From Alteromonas sp. LOR (GTDB taxonomy: Bacteria; Pseudomonadota; Gammaproteobacteria; Enterobacterales; Alteromonadaceae), in NCBI RefSeq assembly GCF_000753865.1, contig NZ_JQFW01000015.1, positions 288,541 through 352,540 of the forward strand: a DNA stretch of 64,000 nt. Direction: 5' to 3'. The position numbers were made by a program, and so were the translations under genes. Every line of letters starts with the position of its first letter. Positions within the stretch are counted from its first letter, which is position 1. This document shows positions 18,186-26,067 of this stretch, piece after piece. The notes below the pieces were generated by a model, which was not told where the DNA came from, ran no database searches, and worked only from the letters and a program-made list of their open reading frames with translations.

Positions 18186-18968
18186 TTAACTCAGTCTTTT
18201 AATACTCACCGAGGCCTCGCCATCGTCATAAAGACAGATGTGATGATACCCAGGCTGCTCGTTACTCACGCCGAAATCAGCTTGCATTGCCCATTGCCAG
18301 CAGCTTGAGGGGCACCCGAAACTATTAATGTTGTCTCTGCCTACTTGCTGCCTAAGTGGAGAGTGCACGTGCCCGTGAATAATATGGTTTATCACCTTCA
18401 CGCTATCTAGCCACTCAATTAAACGTTCTGCATTCACTAAGTTATGCTTATCCATCCAGCTATTTGACGGCAAAATATGATGATGAAGGGCAAGCAAATG
18501 ATGTTGATGCGTGTGAGCGCTAAGCGCGCGTTCAATACATGTGAGCTCAAGAGTGTCTATTTCTCCCTGCGCTCCTTTGGCCATTTGCTTTGGCCGAGTA
18601 TCTAGGCCGTGAATACACCAGTTTCCAATGTGAAGTGGAGAATCAGCTAACAGCATGTGTGGGGCTAAATATTCGTCATAATGGGGGTTTGCGTCGTGGT
18701 TACCAGCAATGACATACCAAGGTACATCCACAAAGCGTTCCATTAAATCGAGAAAATGGGTATAGCTTGCAGGGGAATCATCGCCACTAATATCACCGGT
18801 AATTAACACCACATCAGCCACATCAGGTGACACTTTTTCCGTATTGCCGCTTTGGGCTAACTGCCTAAGAAGGCGTTCTAGCGAATGATAGGGAGAAATA
18901 CCGCAATAGCCCTTTCTTGAAGTGTCTTGCAATAAATGGCAGTCGCTAAACTGTATTACTGTTTTCAC
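18186..18968 (-). CDS. cpdA: 3',5'-cyclic-AMP phosphodiesterase
   Basis: The 260-residue class III phosphodiesterase has the metallophosphoesterase motifs in order: SDCHLL (in place of D-x-H), GDISGD, GNHD and HGHVHSP. It hydrolyses cAMP to AMP and so tunes CRP regulation. The GTG start at 18968 overlaps the yqiB stop codon by four bases, so the two are translationally coupled. Context (nudF-yqiB before, yqiA-parE after) agrees with CpdA. Confidence 0.93.
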   Translation of the reverse strand: MKTVIQFSDCHLLQDTSRKGYCGISPYHSLERLLRQLAQSGNTEKVSPDVADVVLITGDISGDDSPASYTHFLDLMERFVDVPWYVIAGNHDANPHYDEYLAPHMLLADSPLHIGNWCIHGLDTRPKQMAKGAQGEIDTLELTCIERALSAHTHQHHLLALHHHILPSNSWMDKHNLVNAERLIEWLDSVKVINHIIHGHVHSPLRQQVGRDNINSFGCPSSCWQWAMQADFGVSNEQPGYHHICLYDDGEASVSIKRLS

Positions 18969-19417
18969 GCTTCAGAGGTTACCTTTGGAGTGTGTTTTAA
19001 ACAAAAATCTAACCACTCAGCCAGAAAGATGTTCACCATCTGCTTCTCGTTTCGCTGGCGCATCTTCAAATTAGGATACTCATAAGAAGGCTCCAGCGCG
19101 CCCGTATTTTGGCTATTAATCACTTCAGCCAGTCTGGCGTCGTGGTACAAACGCACTGTCATCGACGGAGTTAAGTAATCCGGCATGTCTTTTGTGGTTT
19201 GCTTGATACTTAACGAGCTGGTGTAGCGAGATGACTCAACTATTTTAATTTCGTACGCCAAATGCTTACCAATCGAGAAACGATAGCTCAAATCTTCCGT
19301 GTCGCAATCGGGCAAAATACGCAGAATGTGCGCATAGTTCACCTCGCATACTGCCTGCATGGTAGGAAGATGAGGAATGTATTTTCGTTGTGTACGATAA
19401 GTCACGGTGTTTTCCAC
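18965..19417 (-). CDS. yqiB: DUF1249 family protein YqiB
   Basis: The 150-residue protein has the DUF1249 pattern: YIPHLPTMQAVCEVNYAHILRILPD near the N-terminus and RLYHDARLAEVINSQN in the middle. Its function is unknown, though it always sits between nudF and cpdA in gammaproteobacteria. It starts with GTG at 19417, overlapping nudF by 16 bases, and its end overlaps cpdA, so these genes form a tightly coupled operon. Confidence 0.9.
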   Translation of the reverse strand: MENTVTYRTQRKYIPHLPTMQAVCEVNYAHILRILPDCDTEDLSYRFSIGKHLAYEIKIVESSRYTSSLSIKQTTKDMPDYLTPSMTVRLYHDARLAEVINSQNTGALEPSYEYPNLKMRQRNEKQMVNIFLAEWLDFCLKHTPKVTSEA

Positions 19418-20028
19418 TGCTCTAGAAGTTGAGTTTTATGCATGAAGAACCATTGTAGCGCAATTAACGCCGCAGCGTTGTCTATACGACCAGTTTCCAG
19501 CCATTCAAGTGCGGTATTTTCTTTGACTCGATGCACCTTGATATCTTCAGACTCAGTCTCTAAGCCGTGTATACCCTGTGCCTTAGTGGCATCGGTCTTC
19601 GCTATAAAAATATGTAACCTTTCTGTTGTGCCGCCCGGGCTCGATAAATAACTTAATGCTTTAGTGAGGTTATCGAGCTCTATTCCCGCTTCTTCCATCG
19701 ATTCCCGATGGCAAACATTTTCTTCAGTTTCCCCTTCGTCAATCATGCCGGCAATAATTTCTATTAACCAAGGGCTTGAAGACGTTGGCAATGCCCCAAT
19801 CCTCACTTGTTCAATGAGTACAAACTCTTGGGTTATTGGATCATAAGGCAGTACACCCACGGCATGACCACGCTCAAAAATCTCGCGGCTGACCAAATCG
19901 CTCCATTCGCCGTTGAAGCATTTGTGCCTAAAAATGTATCGATTCATGGTGAAAAAACCGCGGTAAACAGGGCTAACTTCGGTAATTTCAACGTCATTTG
20001 AGGTAAACGAAAGGATTTCCTTGCTCAT
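19402..20028 (-). CDS. nudF: ADP-ribose pyrophosphatase NudF
   Basis: The 208-residue Nudix hydrolase has a complete Nudix box, GMIDEGETEENV...RESMEEAGI, near residues 95-117, and the NudF signature around ASPGGTTERLHIF. It splits ADP-ribose into AMP and ribose-5-phosphate. I place the start at the ATG at 20028 (MSKEILSFTSNDVEI); a TTG at 20049 would add seven residues, and neither has a clear ribosome site. It is first in its operon and faces tolC across a 309-bp gap. Confidence 0.92.
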   Translation of the reverse strand: MSKEILSFTSNDVEITEVSPVYRGFFTMNRYIFRHKCFNGEWSDLVSREIFERGHAVGVLPYDPITQEFVLIEQVRIGALPTSSSPWLIEIIAGMIDEGETEENVCHRESMEEAGIELDNLTKALSYLSSPGGTTERLHIFIAKTDATKAQGIHGLETESEDIKVHRVKENTALEWLETGRIDNAAALIALQWFFMHKTQLLEQWKTP

Positions 20029-20190
20029 TTGCTGACACTTATGGTTCAAATAGATTTATCATGTAGTCTACATTTGCACACCACACATGTATACGCGTGA
20101 AAAACGCGACAATTTAAATGTTTAAATAACAGAAAACTCAAGTTACAAGTCGTTTATATAAAAATAATGAGCGTGGGTAGATCACATATT

Positions 20191-20217
20191 CTGTTACAGT
20201 TAAAGCAATACTGTTAC
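20191..20217. promoter_or_regulatory. Paired CTGTTAC direct repeats upstream of tolC
   Basis: CTGTTAC occurs at 20191-20197 and again at 20211-20217, exactly 20 bp apart (about two helix turns), 120-147 bp before the tolC start and 163-189 bp before nudF. The spacing suits a regulator binding one face of the helix. The regulator is unknown. Confidence 0.3.
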
Positions 20218-20337
20218 GAGTTTGGACTTTTGGTTTGTGGTTGAATTTTCATACACTTGGTTTTAACTAGTCGGCACTATCGGGTACAGTAGGTAGGGTG
20301 AGCCGACACAACTCGAACACTACAGGAAAACGTAAGC

Positions 20338-21711
20338 ATGAAACGAACACTTCTATCGCTGGTAATCGGCATGTCGATAACCACGGGCGCGATCGCTGAT
20401 GACCTAATGCAGGTTTATCAACAAGCACTCGCCAACGACCCGCTGGTAAACCAAGCGAAAGCGCAACGCAATGCAGCGTTCGAAGGGATAAGCATTAGCA
20501 GAGCTAATCTTCTTCCTCAAATTTCAGGCTCAGTAGCCTACAACACCTCAACGTCTGAGCGCGCTCAAACCTTAGGTTCGAACGCTGATAATTTACAAAT
20601 TGTTGTGTTTGAAACCGACGTTGATAGCTACAGCTATGGGTTACAAATGTCGATGTCGCTGTATGATCATGCGAATTGGCTTGGTTTAAACCGCGCTGAG
20701 AAAGTTGCGGAACAAAGCGATGCACAGCTTGCATCCAGCATTCAAGACGTTATTGTTCGTACCGTTACCTCTTATTTTGGCGTGCTGCGCGCCAGAGACA
20801 ACGTTGAATTTGTTGGTGCAGAAAAGCGCGCTATTGAGCGTCAGTTAGAGCAAACTCGCCAGCGCTTTGAAGTTGGATTAACGGCAATTACCGATGTTCA
20901 CGAAGCACAGGCAAACTTTGATCGCACAGTAGCGCAGGAAATTCAGGCTAAAAACGAACTTGAATTTGCATTAGAAGCTCTTCGCGTCATCACCGGTAAA
21001 TACCACGATAAGCTGTTTGGCCTAAACACAGAGAATTTCTCTGCGACTATGCCAACGCCAGCTAATGTGACGAACTGGCTAGAAACTGCTGAAGAGAAAA
21101 ACCTTGCGTTGCTTGTAAATCGCTTCGCAATGGATATCGCAAAAGAAGATATTTCCATTGCTCGCTCAGGACACCTTCCAACGCTTTCGTTATCTGCGAA
21201 TGCCACAAGAAGCAAAGATGAGATTGAAAACCCGGTATTGCAGTTTGAAACGCCATACCTAGACAGCCAGTCAATCAATGTGTCGCTTAACGTACCTATT
21301 TACCAGGGCTCAAGAGTAACCTCTCAGACAGACCAGGCTAAATTCAACTACGTTGCAGCTAGTCAGGCAACAGAGCAGACTTATCGTCAGACCGTACAAT
21401 CAGTTCGTAGCTCGTTTAACAACGTAAAAGCGTCTATTTCGACCATACGCGCGCTAGAACAATCTGTTGTGTCTGCAGACAGTGCCTTGAAAGCTACCGA
21501 AGCAGGATTCGATGTGGGTACACGTACTGTTGTTGACGTACTCGATAGTACTCGTAACTTATTTGATGCACAGCGTAACTTGGCTGGCGCTCGCTACGAC
21601 TTTGTACAGTCAGTGATTACGCTTAAACAGGCAGCGGGAACGTTAACAGCAGAAGATGTTGAAATGATTAACCGCGGCCTTAAGCCTATGGACATGTCAT
21701 CAGACAGCTAA
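20338..21711 (+). CDS. tolC: Outer-membrane channel protein TolC
   Basis: The 457-residue protein has a signal peptide (residues 1-20, ending AIA) and the twofold repeated TolC layout of two long helical hairpins with beta segments. Conserved pieces include QRFEVGLTAITDVHEAQANFD and the second-repeat counterpart GFDVGTRTVVDVLDSTRNLFDAQRN. It forms the outer-membrane tunnel of multidrug efflux and type I secretion. The short C-terminal tail and the nudF-facing position are as in E. coli. AGGA stands upstream of the ATG. Confidence 0.95.
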   Translation: MKRTLLSLVIGMSITTGAIADDLMQVYQQALANDPLVNQAKAQRNAAFEGISISRANLLPQISGSVAYNTSTSERAQTLGSNADNLQIVVFETDVDSYSYGLQMSMSLYDHANWLGLNRAEKVAEQSDAQLASSIQDVIVRTVTSYFGVLRARDNVEFVGAEKRAIERQLEQTRQRFEVGLTAITDVHEAQANFDRTVAQEIQAKNELEFALEALRVITGKYHDKLFGLNTENFSATMPTPANVTNWLETAEEKNLALLVNRFAMDIAKEDISIARSGHLPTLSLSANATRSKDEIENPVLQFETPYLDSQSINVSLNVPIYQGSRVTSQTDQAKFNYVAASQATEQTYRQTVQSVRSSFNNVKASISTIRALEQSVVSADSALKATEAGFDVGTRTVVDVLDSTRNLFDAQRNLAGARYDFVQSVITLKQAAGTLTAEDVEMINRGLKPMDMSSDS

Positions 21712-22109
21712 AGTACTTGTGCTTGTCGGGTTTGAAATAGTCAATCGCGGTAACAAGAGCCCCCGGTCAGCAATAGGACTGGGCGGTTAGCAAGACAATC
21801 AAGGGTAGCGATATGCTACCCTTTTTAATGCCTTAAAAAGCGCCGTGTCATTTCAAACCTAATATCAGTGCTACAAAGACGACCTAGCAATGTTAAGCCA
21901 TCCTAGCAATTTTTCTTGCAACACGGGTCTCACATCATCCATGATAATGCCCGCCTTATTTTCGATGGATAGATAAAGCGACTAATATAGTGCTCCCGTG
22001 ATTGGCTCGCCCAAGCTGGCTCATTGCGTAACATTGAGCGGTGAATATAAGCACTAAAACTAGCCACTAATTAACTTTAACTTTGTTTTACTTCGAGTGA
22101 TTTTTAAAG
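21712..22109. other. Gap of 398 bp between tolC and the ion-channel gene
   Basis: It holds the tolC terminator (21801-21826), followed by about 280 bp with no frame, repeat or RNA structure that I can support. The channel gene promoter should lie here. Confidence 0.5.
21801..21826 (+). terminator. Rho-independent terminator of tolC
   Basis: A stem GGGTAGC / GCTACCC (21803-21809, 21815-21821) with loop GATAT is followed directly by TTTTT. Confidence 0.9.
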
Positions 22110-22943
22110 ATGCAAGCCTCTGTACTACAGAATAAATTTGAACGCATAAGAGCCAATAAGTGGTTCGAAATATTTGTTGTTAGCGTCATTGTGGTTTCGG
22201 CCCTTTTGGTAGGCGCTAAAACCTACGAGCTGCCCAACGGCATGGCCTCAGTCACGGTTTTTCTCGACTGGTTTATTAGTGCGTTTTTTCTTACTGAAAT
22301 TACCATTCGCTTTCTTGCAGAGAAGCGAAAAATGCATTTTTTCAAAAGCTTTTGGAATTGGTTCGACACCCTAATTGTCATCATTAGCTTAATACCTGCC
22401 GATGACGCAGAGCTTGCGCTTATCGCACGTTTAGTCAGAGTATTTAGGGTGCTTAGGATGATATCCATCATTCCAGAGCTGCGTATTCTTCTTGTGTCGT
22501 TAGTTAAAGCGCTGCCCCAGCTTGGTTACGTTATGCTGCTGATGTTTATTATCTTTTATATCTATGCAGCCATCGGCAGTACCTTGTTCGAAAATATTAA
22601 CCCCGTGTTGTGGGGCGATATCACCATATCCATGCTCACCTTATTTCGGATAATGACCTTCGAGGATTGGACCGATGTCATGTACGAAACCCAAGAAGTG
22701 TATCCACTAAGCTGGATATTTTACCTCACGTTTATCTTCTTCACGGCCTTCGCTTTTCTCAACATGGTCATTGGTATTGTGGTGAACGTCATGGAGCGAG
22801 AAAACGAAAAGGCCCGAGCAGAAAAACAAGCCGAGTTACTCGCCGAGCTAGAAGCACAAGGTAATGTTGAGCCAACCTTAAAAGACGTCATGGCCGAACT
22901 TAACGAGATTAAGGCACAGCTCAAACAGGGTGATAAATCGTAA
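22110..22943 (+). CDS. Voltage-gated bacterial ion channel (NaChBac-like) with EDW-D filter
   Basis: The 277-residue six-helix channel has an S4 sensor with arginines at every third place (Arg107, 110, 113, 116), then S5, pore loop and S6 (FLNMVIGIVVNVME), and a C-terminal coiled coil rich in Glu and Lys, as in tetrameric BacNav channels. The selectivity filter is TFEDWTD (183-189), while sodium-selective relatives have T-L-E-S-W-S/A. Asp at the S and final positions is the pattern of calcium-selective engineered CavAb, so calcium or mixed permeability is plausible. The gene is monocistronic, closed by a hairpin terminator. Confidence 0.88.
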   Translation: MQASVLQNKFERIRANKWFEIFVVSVIVVSALLVGAKTYELPNGMASVTVFLDWFISAFFLTEITIRFLAEKRKMHFFKSFWNWFDTLIVIISLIPADDAELALIARLVRVFRVLRMISIIPELRILLVSLVKALPQLGYVMLLMFIIFYIYAAIGSTLFENINPVLWGDITISMLTLFRIMTFEDWTDVMYETQEVYPLSWIFYLTFIFFTAFAFLNMVIGIVVNVMERENEKARAEKQAELLAELEAQGNVEPTLKDVMAELNEIKAQLKQGDKS

Positions 22944-23008
22944 AGGTTGGTTGTAAGCGGGTTATTACTTGTGATTTTCACCGTTAGCCTTACTTATTAG
23001 TAAGAGAC

Positions 23009-23040
23009 AAAAAAGCCACGTTTATTACGTGGCTTTGTTA
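23009..23040. terminator. Bidirectional terminator between the channel gene and the TPR lipoprotein gene
   Basis: The stem AAAGCCACG / ACGTGGCTTT (23012 to 23035) has A-rich and T-rich flanks, and separates two convergent genes. Confidence 0.75.
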
Positions 23041-23054
23041 ACTAGCGCATTTAA

Positions 23055-25841
23055 TTATTCGTCAAGGTTAATACCAAGCTGGGCTCTTAGTGCCTTTGCG
23101 CGTTGCTTTGACGCTTCACCCTTAAACTCTCTTGCTAGCAAACGACGCTTCGCCAGTGTCGTTTTATCAAGTTCTGTAAGAAGTTCGACGTGGTTCAAGT
23201 ACACCTCTTCATTGGCAATCGGTCGCGTTGCTATTTCCTCATACAAAGAAAGCGCAGCGTCATTGTCGCCTTTAGCGATGTAAATCTGGGCAAGCGTGTC
23301 TACGGCATCAGCGTTGTCACTGCGTAAGGCCACGGCTCTTTTCGCTAAGGTTTCTGCTCGAGACAAATCATTATCTTCAAACGCTAGGTAGGCAAGGTTA
23401 TTCAATACCACAAAATTATCGGGGGTTTGCGCTAAAATGGCTTCATAGGTTGCAAGCGCACTTTTTCTGTCTTGCCTAATTTGGCGTTCTGCCAACAGCA
23501 TACTGCTTGAAATATCATTCGCATTTTCTGCTACATGCTTTTCTAAAAGGCTAAGAGCTTGCTCGCCTTTACCTGACATTTCGTAAGACGCCACTAGCAA
23601 CATGGCATTGTCAGAGTTTGGCGTGGCGTCGTAGGCAGCTTCAGCATGACTAACGGCTTGCTCTGGCGCTTTATCAATAAGGTGTAAGCGCGCAATAATT
23701 CCCCGTACAAACGGCAGCTCTTTCACACCGTCAGCGCTTGCATTGATAATATTCCACGCGGGCTTACTTTGGCCTATGCGACTGTGAAAATAGGCTTTTA
23801 ACAAACTAATCTGTGCATCAGGTCGCTTTTCTAACACTCGACTTGATAACGCCAATCCTTCGGTAAACTGTCGTTGCGAGTCTAAGATTAACAACTTGCC
23901 TAATACAGCACTTTTATCCTGCGGATAGAATGACAACCATCGGTCGAAAAAGGTGTCTGCGGCTTTCACATCGTTAGCAGCAATGAGCGCCTGCCCTTTT
24001 ATATTCCAAAACGCCATAGGCGTTTCTTTATTTCCTTCAACGTTAGCAAGCAGCGCTACCGTTTTTTCTATGGCGTTATTGAACGCATAAAGCCGTGCAA
24101 GTAGTAAACGCATTTCAATAAAGTTTGGCGCCTTATCAAGCTCACTCTTTACATGATTAATGACCGGCTGCACTGCTTTTTGCTCGGCGGCCAATGCGTA
24201 CCACATCGTTAACGCCCTTAAATCTGCCGGATTGTCATCTATAAAAGCGCGAATAAACGCCGTTGCAGATTCATTGTCGCCTTGTGCAATAAGTAGTTGA
24301 GTGCGCGCGTAAACGAGCTGTTCTTTAGCCCCTTCCCGAGTGCTTGCATCATCAAAATAAGACGCTGCTTTAGTGAAGTCGCCTTCTACCGTTGCTATTC
24401 CACCTAAGTAAACTAGCGGAAGCGCTTCATCTGGGGATTGCTCTACCCATTTTGTTGCCGCTTCTTTTGCTTTATCTAACTGCTGGGTAGCAATGTAAGC
24501 CCGCACTAGCGTGCTTTGTGTAGTGGCCGACTCTGGCGCTTGATTTACCGCTTCTTCCAAATTAACTAGCCCAGCCACGTCATTCAGCGATAGTTGTAAA
24601 ACGCCTAAACGAGCGAGGTCTTCAGCTGAGGTACTAATTTCTTGTGAGCGCTCAACCATTTGTTTCGCGCCCACCATGTTGCCGTCGATAAGTAGCTGAT
24701 AGCTTGCCTTAGAAAAAAGCGCTGCGTCTGAGTTTTGCTCACCCTCAACGCGCTCTAAAATTTCTAACGCATTATCGTTTTCACCTAATTGCAGCATGCT
24801 GTCTGCCAGCATACGAAGGCCAGGATGGTTATCAGGTAAGCTAGAGGCAATCATGGTGAGGTGGCGCTGAGCTGATTCAAAATCTTGTATTTGATATGCA
24901 CTGAAACCTGCTATCAAGCGCACAACCTGATCGCTTCTGCCGTTTTGCACGGCAATTTCCAAGCGCTCTAACGCTTGTGCATAGTTCCCCTTAGCAGATT
25001 CAATAATACCTTTAAACGTATTTAGCAGCGGGTGACTATCGTTAAGCGCGAGCAATTCTTCTACTACGGGCTCTGCGGTATCAAGCGCTCGCAATTCAAT
25101 CAACAGTGCTGCATAGGCAAATTTGCTTGCCGTATCGTCTGGGTAGCTTTTGAGGTAGTCCCCATACACTACGGCAGCTTTCTCAGGCGCACCGCTTTGT
25201 AAATAAAGCTTCGCAAGTTGCTGCAACACGTCTTTATTGGTGGGAGCCTGTTCTCGTAATGCTTCTGTAGAAGCAATGGCAGCTTCTACATCATTGTTGA
25301 GTACAAATACGTAGCTATCGACAAGCCCTTTGTACACTGAGCTAGTATCGATAGTAGATAGGTCGGCAATTAACGCTTCTGCCTCTTCTCGTTTATTAAG
25401 CTGCAGCAACGCCTGTAGCTTATAAAAACCCACTTCGACAGACTCAACCGCCGTCATGCCCTCTGCGCGATAATCCACCTCTGAAAGGGCATTTTCTGCC
25501 CCCGACTGCTGATAGGCAACCGAAAGCAATGGAATGACTTCGCTGGCGGCATAACCAAGCTCCATGGCTTTGTTGAGTTCTTTTTCAGCTGCGACAAAAT
25601 TATTGGTTTGTAGATACAGTTTACCGAGTTCGAAACGAGGAGCGGCCGCATTAGGAGATTTCTGAATTGCATTTTTATATTCGACTATGGCGGCATCTGG
25701 CTGCTGCTCGGATACATAGTTGCGGGCGTCAGCCAAATGGCTTTCCATGGATTTTTCACTGCACCCTGACAATAGAGCTGTTAGCAGAAGCACTGCTACA
25801 GAAGAGCGTTTAAATATTTTATTTGAATTGTTTTTACTCAT
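23055..25841 (-). CDS. TPR-repeat lipoprotein, PrsT-like
   Basis: The 928-residue protein has a lipoprotein signal peptide (lipobox LLSGC, Cys at about 27). Behind it lies a solenoid of some twenty tetratricopeptide repeats, seen as repeated A-x-x-x-LE/YxxA helices (for example PNAAAPRFELGKLYLQTNN near residue 63, and TPDNFVVLNNLAYLAFEDND near 810). Size and layout match the PrsT lipoproteins associated with the PEP-CTERM/exosortase system. No exosortase gene is present nearby, so it may serve another export or polysaccharide system. It is divergent from deaD and the two promoters share about 226 bp. Confidence 0.7.
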   Translation of the reverse strand: MSKNNSNKIFKRSSVAVLLLTALLSGCSEKSMESHLADARNYVSEQQPDAAIVEYKNAIQKSPNAAAPRFELGKLYLQTNNFVAAEKELNKAMELGYAASEVIPLLSVAYQQSGAENALSEVDYRAEGMTAVESVEVGFYKLQALLQLNKREEAEALIADLSTIDTSSVYKGLVDSYVFVLNNDVEAAIASTEALREQAPTNKDVLQQLAKLYLQSGAPEKAAVVYGDYLKSYPDDTASKFAYAALLIELRALDTAEPVVEELLALNDSHPLLNTFKGIIESAKGNYAQALERLEIAVQNGRSDQVVRLIAGFSAYQIQDFESAQRHLTMIASSLPDNHPGLRMLADSMLQLGENDNALEILERVEGEQNSDAALFSKASYQLLIDGNMVGAKQMVERSQEISTSAEDLARLGVLQLSLNDVAGLVNLEEAVNQAPESATTQSTLVRAYIATQQLDKAKEAATKWVEQSPDEALPLVYLGGIATVEGDFTKAASYFDDASTREGAKEQLVYARTQLLIAQGDNESATAFIRAFIDDNPADLRALTMWYALAAEQKAVQPVINHVKSELDKAPNFIEMRLLLARLYAFNNAIEKTVALLANVEGNKETPMAFWNIKGQALIAANDVKAADTFFDRWLSFYPQDKSAVLGKLLILDSQRQFTEGLALSSRVLEKRPDAQISLLKAYFHSRIGQSKPAWNIINASADGVKELPFVRGIIARLHLIDKAPEQAVSHAEAAYDATPNSDNAMLLVASYEMSGKGEQALSLLEKHVAENANDISSSMLLAERQIRQDRKSALATYEAILAQTPDNFVVLNNLAYLAFEDNDLSRAETLAKRAVALRSDNADAVDTLAQIYIAKGDNDAALSLYEEIATRPIANEEVYLNHVELLTELDKTTLAKRRLLAREFKGEASKQRAKALRAQLGINLDE

Positions 25842-25944
25842 GGTAATTCCTTGCCCTATTTCGAAAATTCTTCAAAAACTTTATTGTTTTTCTGCCGCCA
25901 TCCGCAAAACTTGGTCATTATTTCAGCATTATTGTGCAATTTCA

Positions 25945-25973
25945 TGGCAACCTGACCATTATTCGAATATAAT
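25945..25973 (+). promoter_or_regulatory. Candidate deaD promoter
   Basis: A perfect -10 box TATAAT (25968-25973) is preceded, at 17-bp spacing, by TGGCAA. Transcription would start near 25980 and give a leader of about 88 bases before the deaD start. Cold-shock helicase genes often have long leaders, but I see no defined cold-box. Confidence 0.4.
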
Positions 25974-26067
25974 ATGTTTTTTTGCAACACTGCAGGCACA
26001 CTTCAACGTTTTTCAGGCGTTACTCTCGTATGCCGCACCCTCCTTACTAATAACATCAGGACCCTTA

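Noticed and set aside
25720-26067. N-terminal extension of deaD by 116 codons
   Set aside because: It overlaps the divergent TPR lipoprotein gene, resembles no helicase, and the ATG at 26068 has a good ribosome site.
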